From an uncultured Lachnospiraceae bacterium (GTDB lineage: Bacteria > Bacillota > Clostridia > Lachnospirales > Lachnospiraceae): 7,630 nt of DNA. The DNA lies in the NCBI GenBank assembly GCA_946549155.1, contig CAMNQN010000161.1:1-7630 (forward strand), written 5' to 3'. Under the pieces are notes generated by a model, which was not told the origin of the DNA, searched no databases, and saw only the letters and a program-made list of their open reading frames with translations. This document shows positions 1-7,011 of the stretch, piece after piece. Made by a program: the position numbers and the translations under genes. Each line of letters starts with the position of its first letter. The stretch's first letter is position 1.

Positions 1-1
1 G

Positions 2-50
2 CCCTGCGTGCCCGCCTCTTCCTGCGTCCGGGTAATTAACAAAACACGAA
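2..50 (+). repeat. left arm of a 49-bp inverted repeat bounding the window
   Basis: Positions 2-50 are the reverse complement of 7582-7630 with one mismatch (T9 against the partner of G7623), so 48 of 49 match. The inner edge is sharp: identity stops at 50/51 and 7582/7581. The outer edge may continue beyond the window. The outer part is GC-rich and contains CCTGCGT twice, 18 bp apart; the inner part is AT-rich around TAATTAAC. Read outward, both window ends run into the same sequence. This suggests two copies, in opposite orientation, of a multi-copy element that continues outside. I do not recognise the family, and no open reading frame can be assigned to it. Confidence 0.9.
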
Positions 51-86
51 TAGCCCTGTATGGATTCCGGAGCAATAATCTTCCCC

Positions 87-116
87 TTGACATTTGTATG
101 TGTCTTTTGTTATAGT
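87..116 (+). promoter_or_regulatory. sigma-A promoter of the gntR-clpC operon
   Basis: A perfect -35 TTGACA (87-92) is followed after 18 bp by TATAGT (111-116), a 5/6 match to the -10 consensus. It lies 36 nt upstream of the GntR start codon. The -10 is embedded in the repeats described in the next entry, so a protein bound there should block RNA polymerase. I see no CtsR-type heptamer repeat (GGTCAAA) and no CIRCE element in positions 1-151, so the usual clpC heat-shock repressors are not indicated. Confidence 0.7.
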
Positions 117-131
117 TTTGTTATAACAAAA
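105..131 (+). promoter_or_regulatory. candidate operator: 16-bp palindrome plus 11-bp direct repeat
   Basis: TTTTGTTATAACAAAA at 116-131 is a perfect 16-bp palindrome. Its left half TTTTGTTATA also occurs at 105-114, giving two direct copies exactly 11 bp apart, about one helical turn. The array overlaps the -10 and the expected transcription start, and ends about 20 nt before the GntR start codon. Short YtrA-type GntR proteins usually repress their own operon from sites in this position, so autoregulation is the natural reading. Binding itself is inference. Confidence 0.6.
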
Positions 132-151
132 AGAGAAGGGGGACGGCGCTT

Positions 152-541
152 ATGATAATAGAGATCGATTTCCAGAGCAACGAGGCCATTTATATGCAGC
201 TTAGAAATCAGATTATCCTGAGCATTGCCACGTCCGTACTCCAGGAAGGCGATACACTGCCTTCTGTCCGCCAGATGGCGGATGATATCGGCATTAATAT
301 GCATACAGTAAATAAAGCATATTCAGTGCTGCGCCAGGAAGGCTTTGTTACTATTGACAGGCGGAAGGGCGCAGTGATATCACTGGATGTGGATAAAAAT
401 GAGGCACTGGCAGAGATAAAACAGAATCTGCGGGTGGCGCTGGCTAAGGCCAGCTGCAAGTGTATTACCAGGCAGGAGGTACACAGCCTGGTGGATGAGA
501 TTTTTTCAGAGCTACGACAAAATGGAACTCAGGAGGATTAA
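152..541 (+). CDS. GntR-family (YtrA-type) transcriptional regulator
   Basis: A 129-aa DNA-binding regulator. Residues about 10-75 form the GntR winged helix-turn-helix, with the diagnostic stretch from LPSVRQMADDIG (36-47) through NKAYSVLRQEGF (54-65). Only about 50 residues follow, mostly helical, so it lacks the large FCD, UTRA or aminotransferase effector domains. This short form is the YtrA subgroup, which commonly heads an operon and represses it. The start is supported by a purine-rich Shine-Dalgarno (AGAAGGGGG) just upstream. The last codons carry the AGGAGG (531-536) that serves clpC, whose ATG is 2 nt past this stop, so the two genes are co-transcribed and probably translationally coupled. 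This gene occupies the place of ctsR-mcsA-mcsB in bacilli, so it is the likely regulator of clpC here. The inducing signal is unknown. Confidence 0.9.
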   Translation: MIIEIDFQSNEAIYMQLRNQIILSIATSVLQEGDTLPSVRQMADDIGINMHTVNKAYSVLRQEGFVTIDRRKGAVISLDVDKNEALAEIKQNLRVALAKASCKCITRQEVHSLVDEIFSELRQNGTQED

Positions 542-543
542 AG

Positions 544-3006
544 ATGCTGGAACAGTTTACGGAGAGTGGGAAACAGGCGCTGAAGCTGGCGAAACAGACA
601 GCGAAGGCCTGTCATCACAGCTATATAGGTTCAGAACATCTTTTGCTGGGACTTTTGAAGGAGCCGCGGGGAACGGCCGGGGCGGTGCTGCGGGAGTGCC
701 AGATCGGAGAGGAAAAACTGATGGAGCTGATCAGTCAGCTGATTGCTCCGGAGGGCGGTGTGACCGTCGCGGACCGGGAGGGGTATACGCCCCGGGCCGA
801 GGGAATTTTGCACAATGCAGTGGAGGAGGCCCATCTGTACGGCTGCGACCAGGCGGGCACGGAGCATATTCTGCTGGCGATTTTAAAGGATGTGGAGTGT
901 GTGGCAGCCAGGCTGCTGCATACCATGGGCGTGAACCTTCAGAAGCTGTACCGCAGAATCATAGAGATCATGGGGATTGACGATGAGCGGTACAAGGATC
1001 TGATGAAAAATACCCGGTCTGCCGGGGAGGTGCAGTCTGCGGCTACGCCGATCCTGGACCAGTTCAGCCGGGATCTGACCCAGCAGGCCAGGGAGGGGCG
1101 GATTGACCCGATTGTGGGACGGGTCGGTGAGATCGAGCGCATTGTGCAGATCTTAAGCCGCAGGACCAAGAATAATCCCTGTCTGATTGGGGAGCCCGGC
1201 GTGGGGAAGACCGCCATTGTGGAGGGGTTAGCCCAGCGGATTGTGTCAGGGGATGTGCCCCAGCCCTTACAGGGCAAGCGGGTGCTTTCCCTGGATATGG
1301 CCAGCATGGTGGCCGGCTCCAAATACCGGGGAGAGTTTGAGGAGCGGATGAAGCGGGTGCTGAATGAGGTCATGGACAGTCAGGAGGTACTGCTGTTTAT
1401 CGACGAGCTGCATACGATTATCGGGGCCGGGGGCGCGGAGGGCGCGCTGGATGCCTCCAATATTATGAAGCCTTTCCTCTCCAGGGGGGAGATTCAGGTG
1501 ATCGGCGCCACTACGGTGGATGAATACCGGAAGCACATTGAGAAGGACCCGGCGCTGGAGCGCAGGTTTCAGCCGATTATGGTGGAGGAGCCAAGCCTCA
1601 AGGAGACGGTGGAGATTTTAAAGGGGCTGCGCCCTGCCTATGAGAAACATCACGGCGTGACGATCTCTGATCAGGCGCTGGAGGCGGCGGTGAAGCTCTC
1701 AGAACGCTATATTAATGACCGGTTTCTGCCGGATAAGGCCATTGACCTGATCGATGAGGCTTCCGCGAAACGGCAGCTGGGAATATACCGCCTGCCGGAT
1801 AAGGTGCATGAGCTGGATCGGGAGATCCGGGAACTGTCTGAGCAGATGGAAGGTTCCATCAAGGCCGGAGAATTTGGGAAGGCCAAAGAGGAGCATGAAC
1901 GGCTGAAGGAGCTGCGGGAGAATTGCCAGCGTCAGAAGGACCAGGCCAGGAAGCGTATCAGGGCCCGGGCCATGGAGGTGACGGAGGAGGACATTGCGGC
2001 TACTATTGCCGCATGGACAAGGATTCCGGTGCAGAAAGTGGCTGAGGAGGAGAGCAAGCGGCTGCTGAAGCTGGAAAAGACGCTGCATAAGCGGGTGATC
2101 GGCCAGGACGAGGCAGTAAACGCAGTGGCTAAGGCGATCAAGCGGGGCCGCGCAGGATTGAAGGATCCCAGACGCCCCATTGGCTCTTTTCTGTTTTTAG
2201 GCCCCACGGGTGTGGGAAAGACGGAACTGTCCAAGGCATTGGCGGAGACGGTATTCGGCAGCGAGCAGGCGATGATCCGGGTGGATATGTCGGAGTATAT
2301 GGAGAAACACAGCGTATCCAAACTGGTGGGATCGCCGCCTGGATACGTGGGCTACGAGGAGGGCGGCCAGCTCTCGGAGAAGGTGCGCAAGCATCCCTAT
2401 TCCGTGATCCTGTTCGATGAGATTGAGAAAGCCCACCCCGATGTGTTCAATATTTTGCTTCAGGTATTGGATGAGGGGCATATTACCGATGCCCAGGGCC
2501 GGAAGGTGGATTTCAAGAACACGATTCTGATCATGACCAGCAATGCGGGGGCTTCCTCCATTCTGTCACCGAAGCGTCTGGGCTTTGGGGCCAGGGATGA
2601 TGAAAAACAAAATTACGAGGCCATGAAGAGTGGTGTGATGGAGGAGATCCGCCGCATATTTAAGCCGGAGTTCTTAAACCGTATTGATGATATTATCGTG
2701 TTCCATTCTCTGAATAAGGAACATATTCGCAGCATTGTCACGCTGCTCTTTAAAGAGCTGCAGCAGCGCTGCAGAGAGCAGATGGATATCACGCTGAACG
2801 TGCGCACCAGCGTGCGGGATCACATTGCGGAGGCGGGCTTCGATGAAAAATACGGAGCCAGACCGCTAAAGCGGGCCATCCAGAACCAGGTGGAGGACCT
2901 GCTGGCGGAGGAGCTTCTGGAAGGCCGGGTGAAGGCGGGAGATGAGGTTACGGTGACGATGGTAAAGGAAAGGGTTGCTTTTAAGGTGGCTGCGCCGAAA
3001 GGATAA
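544..3006 (+). CDS. clpC: ATP-dependent Clp protease ATP-binding subunit ClpC
   Basis: An 820-aa cytoplasmic AAA+ unfoldase that threads substrates into the ClpP peptidase chamber. Order of parts: double Clp-N repeat (about 1-145); first AAA+ module with Walker A GEPGVGKT (216-223), pore loop KYRG (Tyr261), Walker B LFIDE (284-288) and arginine fingers at R340/R341; a short coiled middle domain (about 415-475); second AAA+ module with Walker A GPTGVGKT (553-560), pore loop GYVGY (600-604), Walker B VILFDE (621-626), R713 in FLNR and sensor-2 GARPLKR (771-777). The short middle domain and the LGF tripeptide (679-681), the ClpP-docking loop, make it ClpC rather than the disaggregase ClpB. Length is normal for ClpC. 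No mcsA, mcsB or ctsR is adjacent. All catalytic residues are present, so it should be active. The start is fixed by AGGAGG 7 nt upstream, inside the gntR end. Confidence 0.97.
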   Translation: MLEQFTESGKQALKLAKQTAKACHHSYIGSEHLLLGLLKEPRGTAGAVLRECQIGEEKLMELISQLIAPEGGVTVADREGYTPRAEGILHNAVEEAHLYGCDQAGTEHILLAILKDVECVAARLLHTMGVNLQKLYRRIIEIMGIDDERYKDLMKNTRSAGEVQSAATPILDQFSRDLTQQAREGRIDPIVGRVGEIERIVQILSRRTKNNPCLIGEPGVGKTAIVEGLAQRIVSGDVPQPLQGKRVLSLDMASMVAGSKYRGEFEERMKRVLNEVMDSQEVLLFIDELHTIIGAGGAEGALDASNIMKPFLSRGEIQVIGATTVDEYRKHIEKDPALERRFQPIMVEEPSLKETVEILKGLRPAYEKHHGVTISDQALEAAVKLSERYINDRFLPDKAIDLIDEASAKRQLGIYRLPDKVHELDREIRELSEQMEGSIKAGEFGKAKEEHERLKELRENCQRQKDQARKRIRARAMEVTEEDIAATIAAWTRIPVQKVAEEESKRLLKLEKTLHKRVIGQDEAVNAVAKAIKRGRAGLKDPRRPIGSFLFLGPTGVGKTELSKALAETVFGSEQAMIRVDMSEYMEKHSVSKLVGSPPGYVGYEEGGQLSEKVRKHPYSVILFDEIEKAHPDVFNILLQVLDEGHITDAQGRKVDFKNTILIMTSNAGASSILSPKRLGFGARDDEKQNYEAMKSGVMEEIRRIFKPEFLNRIDDIIVFHSLNKEHIRSIVTLLFKELQQRCREQMDITLNVRTSVRDHIAEAGFDEKYGARPLKRAIQNQVEDLLAEELLEGRVKAGDEVTVTMVKERVAFKVAAPKG

Positions 3007-3033
3007 ATTGGGCGGACATTCCCAATAATCGTC

Positions 3034-3062
3034 TGGAAACAATAAATATTTCATGTTATAAT
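3034..3062 (+). promoter_or_regulatory. extended -10 promoter for the 3180-4979 gene pair
   Basis: A perfect TATAAT at 3057-3062 is preceded by TG one base upstream (TGT at 3054-3056), an extended -10. A weaker -35 TGGAAA (3034-3039) lies 17 bp away. It sits 28 nt past the clpC stop, so the small protein and radA can be expressed independently of gntR-clpC. Transcription would begin near 3069, leaving a leader of about 110 nt. Confidence 0.6.
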
Positions 3063-3065
3063 GCT

Positions 3066-3124
3066 GGATATGGGAAAAGCAATCTCTCATATCCTGACCC
3101 GGAAAAATAGAAAGTATTTTCCGG
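3066..3124 (+). promoter_or_regulatory. leader with two consecutive hairpins
   Basis: Hairpin 1 pairs GGATATG (3066-3072) with CATATCC (3088-3094). Hairpin 2 pairs CCGGAAAA (3099-3106) with TTTTCCGG (3117-3124) around a 10-nt loop and is followed by only TTT. Hairpin 2 could act as a weak terminator for clpC read-through, as an attenuator, or as a stabilising 5' structure for the mRNA from the promoter at 3034-3062. A weaker stem directly after the clpC stop (ATTGGG 3007-3012 with CCCAAT 3021-3026) has no T-run. No known riboswitch consensus is recognised. Confidence 0.4.
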
Positions 3125-3179
3125 TTTGCGAAGTGGCTGCTACAAGTAAAAACTACAGAAAAAAGGGGAGGACATGAAA

Positions 3180-3593
3180 ATGTCAGCAATTAAAGAACTT
3201 CTTCGTACAGAAGCGGATGGTACCATTAGTTTTGGAGATTATGAACTGGATCAGAAAGCGAAGCTTTCCGATTATGAATATAACGGCGATTTATATAAGG
3301 TGAAGACGTTTAAGGAAATTACGAAGCTGGAACGCAATGGAATGCTGGTATACGAATCCGTTCCAGGTACCTCCGTGTCAAATTTTGCCGCGGTGGGTAC
3401 AGGCGTTTCTTTTGTGGTGGAAGGGCCGGAGGACGCGCAGGTGACCCTGGGACTGGAAGAGGATACGGAGTACCAGGTGACCGTGGATGGCGAGTACAGC
3501 GGCGTTGTAAAGACAAATATGGGTGGAAAGCTGATGCTCAGTGTAGAGATGGGCAGCGCCGACCAGATCCGTGTGAAGGTGGAGAGAGTGTAG
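3180..3593 (+). CDS. conserved hypothetical protein between clpC and radA
   Basis: A protein of about 137 aa, rich in beta-prone segments, with no signal peptide, membrane segment, cysteine or obvious catalytic motif. From memory, very similar small proteins starting M-x-x-IKELLR-x-EADG-x-x-SFG-x-YEL are common in Lachnospiraceae and often carry the automatic name 'endosialidase'. Nothing here supports sialidase activity, so I treat it as function unknown. The middle (KTFKEITKLERNGM, then YESVPGTSV) and the end (VDGEYSGVVKTNMGGKL) are the parts I recall as conserved; the beta pattern suggests a small domain that binds something rather than an enzyme. Two ATGs are in frame, at 3174 and 3180. 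The second is chosen because GGAGG (3167-3171) is 8 nt from it but only 2 nt from the first. It precedes radA by 27 nt with no terminator, so the two form an operon. Confidence 0.8.
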   Translation: MSAIKELLRTEADGTISFGDYELDQKAKLSDYEYNGDLYKVKTFKEITKLERNGMLVYESVPGTSVSNFAAVGTGVSFVVEGPEDAQVTLGLEEDTEYQVTVDGEYSGVVKTNMGGKLMLSVEMGSADQIRVKVERV

Positions 3594-3620
3594 GCTGCGG
3601 AGCGGATAACAGGAGGTATC

Positions 3621-4979
3621 ATGGCGAAGGGGAAAAGCAGCGTATTTTTTTGTCAGAATTGCGGGTATGAATCCGCCAAGTGGATGGGGCAGTGCCCCGC
3701 CTGCCGGGAATGGAATACCTTTGCGGAGGAACCGGTGGTTAAGAACGTCAAGTCTGTGAAACGGACGCCGGGAAGCCCCCAGCCGAAGCAGTTAAAGGAG
3801 ATTACGATTGACCGCAGTTCCCGCAGCAGCACTGGCATCGGGGAACTGGACCGGGTGCTGGGCGGCGGCATTGTGGAGGGCTCGCTGGTTCTGGTGGGCG
3901 GTGACCCCGGTATCGGAAAGTCCACGTTGCTGCTCCAGGTGTGCCAGAATCTGGCGGCCCGCCAGGAAAAGGTGCTCTATATTTCCGGGGAGGAATCCCT
4001 GCAGCAGATTAAGCTGCGGGCCAATCGTATGGGGGATTTCTCCGATTCCCTTCTGATTTTATGTGAGACGAATCTGGAGGACATTCGGGAAGCCATCCAG
4101 CGGATACAGCCTGCCGTGGTGATCATTGACTCCATCCAAACCATGTACAATGAAAATGTGGCCTCCGCCCCCGGCAGCGTCTCCCAGGTGCGGGAGTCCA
4201 CCGGAGTATTGATGCAGATTGCCAAGGGAATGGGCGTCAGCATCTTTATCGTGGGCCATGTGACTAAGGAGGGTGTGGTGGCCGGTCCCCGGGTGCTGGA
4301 GCACATGGTGGACACGGTACTCTACTTTGAGGGAGACCGCCATGCAGCCTACCGCATCTTGCGGGGTGTGAAAAACCGTTTTGGTTCCACCAATGAAATT
4401 GGCGTATTTGAGATGCGGGAGAACGGCCTGCGGGAGGTCTTAAACCCCTCTGAATTTATGCTGGAGGGAAAGCCGGAGAATGCTTCCGGCTCTGTGGTGG
4501 CCTGCTCCATGGAGGGTACAAGGCCGATTCTGATTGAGATTCAGGCACTGGTATGCCAGAGTAATCTGGCTTATCCCAGGCGGACCGCGGACGGGGCAGA
4601 TTTAAACCGTGTGAATCTGCTGCTGGCGGTGCTGGAAAAGCGGCTGGGCCTTCATCTATCTTCCTGCGACGCCTACATTAATATTGCCGGCGGTATCCGG
4701 ATGCGGGAGCCGGCGGTGGATTTGGGTATTATGATGGCACTGATTTCCAGCTACAAGGATGTGATTATCGACGAAAAGACCATCGTATTCGGTGAGGTGG
4801 GATTAAGCGGCGAGGTGCGTGCGGTGAGCATGGCCAAGCAGCGGGTACTGGAGGCCAGGAAACTGGGCTTTGACACGGTGATTTTGCCGGAGGTGTGCAA
4901 AAAAACGGTGGGTGCCGTGGAGGGTATCCAGATAAAGGGCGTGCGGACGGTACGGGATTTGGTGTACCTGATGGTGTAG
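3621..4979 (+). CDS. radA: DNA repair protein RadA (Sms)
   Basis: A 452-aa RecA-like ATPase that helps process recombination intermediates through branch migration and D-loop extension. It begins with a C4 zinc finger (C11, C14, C25, C28). The RecA-type core follows: Walker A GGDPGIGKST (93-102), Walker B VVIIDS (166-171) and the RadA signature KNRFG (251-255). The C-terminal Lon-protease-like domain (about 280-452) includes GGIRMREPAVDLGI (357-370); this domain is structural and not proteolytic in the family. Length is normal and no key residue is missing. The start is supported by AGGAGG (3611-3616) 4 nt before the ATG. The clpC-radA neighbourhood is conserved in Firmicutes, usually with disA after radA; here disA is absent and a hairpin terminator follows the stop. 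Confidence 0.97.
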   Translation: MAKGKSSVFFCQNCGYESAKWMGQCPACREWNTFAEEPVVKNVKSVKRTPGSPQPKQLKEITIDRSSRSSTGIGELDRVLGGGIVEGSLVLVGGDPGIGKSTLLLQVCQNLAARQEKVLYISGEESLQQIKLRANRMGDFSDSLLILCETNLEDIREAIQRIQPAVVIIDSIQTMYNENVASAPGSVSQVRESTGVLMQIAKGMGVSIFIVGHVTKEGVVAGPRVLEHMVDTVLYFEGDRHAAYRILRGVKNRFGSTNEIGVFEMRENGLREVLNPSEFMLEGKPENASGSVVACSMEGTRPILIEIQALVCQSNLAYPRRTADGADLNRVNLLLAVLEKRLGLHLSSCDAYINIAGGIRMREPAVDLGIMMALISSYKDVIIDEKTIVFGEVGLSGEVRAVSMAKQRVLEARKLGFDTVILPEVCKKTVGAVEGIQIKGVRTVRDLVYLMV

Positions 4980-5010
4980 AAGCGCCTGTTTACGGTTGAA
5001 TTACCATATA

Positions 5011-5076
5011 TGGAGCTGTCGCAAAATGGCAGGATATCAATAACGCTTCCCCCATTTTGCGCAAGCTCCATTTTTT
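5011..5076 (+). terminator. rho-independent terminator of radA, built from palindromic repeat copy 1
   Basis: TGGAGCT (5011-5017) pairs with AGCTCCA (5064-5070), and after a 2x2 internal loop CGCAAAATGG (5020-5029) pairs with CCATTTTGCG (5052-5061). This makes a 17-bp stem closed by about 22 nt and followed by six Ts (5071-5076), a textbook intrinsic terminator. The left arm GTCGCAAAATGGCAGG (5018-5033) is identical to 5643-5658. The right half (GATATC..ATAACGCTTCCCCC) resembles the right half of the second palindrome, so this terminator appears to be a shortened member of the same repeat family. Confidence 0.85.
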
Positions 5077-5101
5077 AATACGCGGAAAGAGGAACAGTGG
5101 A

Positions 5102-5629
5102 ATGAATACACAGAGGAATATTATTTTAATCGGGATGCCCGGTGTGGGCAAAAGTACCATTGGAGTGATTGCAGCCAAGGAGCTGGGCTATCAGTTTGTG
5201 GATGCGGATCTGCTGATTCAGCAGCAGGAGGGGCGGCTGCTCCACGAGATTATCACTGAGGACGGGGTGGAGGGATTTCTTAAGATTGAGAACCAGGTGA
5301 ATGCCTCTATTCAGACAGAGTGGGCGGTGATTTCCACAGGAGGCAGCGTGATTTATGGGAAGGAGGCCATGGAACATTTAAGCGCCATGGGCACGGTTGT
5401 GTATTTAAAGCTTCCCTATCCGGCGCTGCAGCGCCGTCTGAAAAACCTGAAGGACCGGGGCGTGGTGCTTAGGGCCGGGCAGACGTTGAGGGATCTGTAT
5501 GAGGAGCGGACGCCGCTGTACGAAAAGTATGCGGATCTGACGGTGAATGAGTACGGGCTGGATATTGAGGGAACCAGAGAAGAGATGGAACGGCAGCTGA
5601 GGGAATACTGGGGCGCGAAAAAAGAATAG
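5102..5629 (+). CDS. shikimate kinase-like P-loop kinase
   Basis: A 175-aa protein of normal AroK size and fold, expected to transfer phosphate from ATP to the 3-hydroxyl of shikimate in the aromatic amino acid pathway. Seen: Walker A GMPGVGKST (11-19); DAD (34-36), where D34 matches the shikimate-binding Asp of characterised enzymes; the LID arginine region DRGVVLR (118-124); and the ERTPLYEKYA segment (135-144), whose R136 matches the second substrate arginine. Two features are unusual. The FRxxE motif reads FLKIE (59-63), losing the shikimate-binding arginine, and the GGG loop reads TGGS (79-82). It may be a divergent shikimate kinase or use another substrate. No aro gene is nearby. The start at 5102 has AGAGGA 8 nt upstream; an earlier in-frame TTG at 5057 lies inside the terminator stem and is rejected. 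It begins only 25 nt after the radA terminator and I see no clear promoter, so read-through may supply it. Confidence 0.82.
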   Translation: MNTQRNIILIGMPGVGKSTIGVIAAKELGYQFVDADLLIQQQEGRLLHEIITEDGVEGFLKIENQVNASIQTEWAVISTGGSVIYGKEAMEHLSAMGTVVYLKLPYPALQRRLKNLKDRGVVLRAGQTLRDLYEERTPLYEKYADLTVNEYGLDIEGTREEMERQLREYWGAKKE

Positions 5630-5642
5630 AAATATGTGGGCC

Positions 5643-5724
5643 GTCGCAAAATGGCAGGGGGAGCGTTACGGATATCCGGTGTACACCCGGATATTCAGTG
5701 ACGTTCCCCCTGCCATTTTGCGAC
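5643..5724. repeat. 82-bp near-perfect palindrome, repeat copy 2, between convergent genes
   Basis: Positions 5643-5662 are the exact reverse complement of 5705-5724 (20 bp). Pairing continues inward through G-U pairs and one bulged base to ATATCCGG (5672-5679) with CCGGATAT (5687-5694), leaving a loop centred on TGTACA. Almost the whole 82 nt can fold on itself on either strand. It lies between two converging genes, 13 nt past the kinase stop and 13 nt past the isomerase stop, so it could end transcription from both sides. Neither strand has a T-run directly after the stem, so it is not a canonical intrinsic terminator. The shared arm with 5018-5033 and the TGG-like left flank mark it as a fuller copy of the same element. 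Confidence 0.85.
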
Positions 5725-5737
5725 AGAAGCTATCTGA

Positions 5738-7011
5738 TTAGGCTGTCTGTTGTTTTACTGCCAGCGCAATAGATACCTCCGGAGCGCTGTAGGGAATCAG
5801 TGTAGCCTGCAGTGCATGGTAGAGGTCAGATTTTCCCGGCCATACGGTGCCGATGACCTGATTGTTCTGGTCTAGCTGATGGAACCAGGAGCCGTTTACG
5901 TGATCCAGAACCTTTTCGTTCAGATATTGCATAAACTGCGCGTAATCGTCGGCGTATTTGGCTTTCCCGGTTACACGGAAGAGCACGGAGGCAGTGTTGA
6001 TGGCTTCCGCCAGCGTCCAATGCATCCGGTCATGAACTACGGGATGGCCCTCCCAGTCAGTGGTGTAGGCAATGCCGGGGGCGCCGTCAGCGTTCCAGGC
6101 GTCGGCCACAGCCCGGTTGTACAGATTTTCCGCTGCTTCGATGTAGGGTGCAGCCTTGGCTGGGATATGTCTGTCACAGTGTCCGCAGGGGTCCGTTGCG
6201 GCGTTTTCCCTGAATGTGGACAGCGCCCACTGAGTAATCAGCCTTGCCCATTCCATTCCGTGGCCCGGTGTGGCTCCATAGGGCTTAAAGGGATCATCCG
6301 GCTTTTCCTTATTGCACTCCAGGTTCGCTTCCCATTCCCGGCTGAAATGCTCCGGAATCCGCCAGTGATTTCCGTCGGCCCATTTCAGAACGTGGTCGAT
6401 AATGCGGCCGGATCTTACCCGGTACTGCTCCAGTCCGGCCACGTCCGCCGCGGCCAGGAAGGCCTCCACTGTGTGCATGTTGGCGTTTAGCCCCCGGTAG
6501 TCGTCCTGCACGGTAAACTCGGTATTCCAGGTATCGCAGGATAAGCCCTCCTCCTCATTCCAGAAAAAGCGGTCGTAGACAGCCAGGGCGTCCTCCAGAA
6601 GCTCCTTCGCGCGGGCCGCCCGGCCAGAAGCGTCGAGGTGGCAGCCAGGATTACAAAAGCGTGGGCGTAGCACTGTTTGGTCGGCAGGATTCCGCCGTCG
6701 GCGGTCAGCCCCGCATACCAGCCCTGGTGAGCATTATCGTGGAGGGCACCCCGCAGGCCCTTTAACGCCGCATCCGCCAGCGCTTCGCTGCCCTCATGTC
6801 CCAGAAGTGTTCCGATGCTGTATACATGGGCCATCCGGCTGGTGACCCATGTCTCTCTGGGGCGGTCCGTCCAGGGCATGCCGTCATCTCCCAGATAATA
6901 GGAGGAGCCGTCCGGGGATGGAAAACGGTGGCCGAAGGCCAGCAGGCCCTCCCGTATTTCTCTTAAAAACCGCCGGTTTTCTTCTGTATCAATCAGATAT
7001 TTTGCTTTCAT
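5738..7011 (-). pseudogene. YihS-like aldose-ketose isomerase (AGE family), frameshifted
   Basis: Two overlapping minus-strand frames (7011-6487 and 6673-5738) together make one AGE-family (alpha/alpha)6-barrel protein of 424 aa, once a single lost base near 6612 is restored. Frame 1 ends its homology at LLAGRP (129-133); frame 2 takes up at AKELLEDALAVYDRFFW. From memory, the E. coli isomerase YihS (sulfoquinovose or mannose isomerisation) matches along the length: WVTSRMAHVYS (R59), YRGLNANMHTVEAF (H180), TPGHGMEW (H251), DAWNADGAPGIAYTTDWEG, and NGSWFHQLDQNNQ..DLYH (H399). These fall close to YihS R55, H176, H248 and H383, so the active site is encoded in full. The exact sugar is not determined. 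The ATG overlaps the upstream regulator's stop as ATGA, with GGAGG just before, indicating translational coupling. The break may be a true mutation or a sequence error; as read, the product would be cut at about 174 aa. Confidence 0.85.

Noticed and set aside
1..151. CtsR box or CIRCE element upstream of the clpC operon
   Set aside because: No GGTCAAA tandem heptamer and no TTAGCACTC-type inverted repeat are found; the only strong dyad is the TTTTGTTATAACAAAA palindrome.
495..980. 161-aa + strand reading frame overlapping gntR and clpC
   Set aside because: A low-complexity Gly/Arg-rich frame inside two well-supported genes; a shadow of GC-rich coding sequence.
544..3006. ClpB disaggregase as the identity of the 820-aa AAA+ protein
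   Set aside because: The middle domain is too short for ClpB, and the LGF ClpP-docking tripeptide is present.
3174..3179. First ATG of the small conserved protein
   Set aside because: Only 2 nt from the Shine-Dalgarno; the ATG at 3180 has 8 nt spacing. Still possible, and the difference is two residues.
5057..5101. In-frame upstream TTG start for the shikimate kinase-like gene
   Set aside because: It lies in the right arm of the radA terminator stem, has no ribosome site, and adds 15 residues before the P-loop that this family does not need.
5879..6490. 203-aa + strand reading frame
   Set aside because: Antisense to the AGE-family isomerase, whose homology is clear; no ribosome site or recognisable domain.
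6606..6620. Programmed ribosomal frameshift in the isomerase
   Set aside because: No slippery heptamer, downstream pseudoknot or internal Shine-Dalgarno is evident; a simple one-base loss explains it better.
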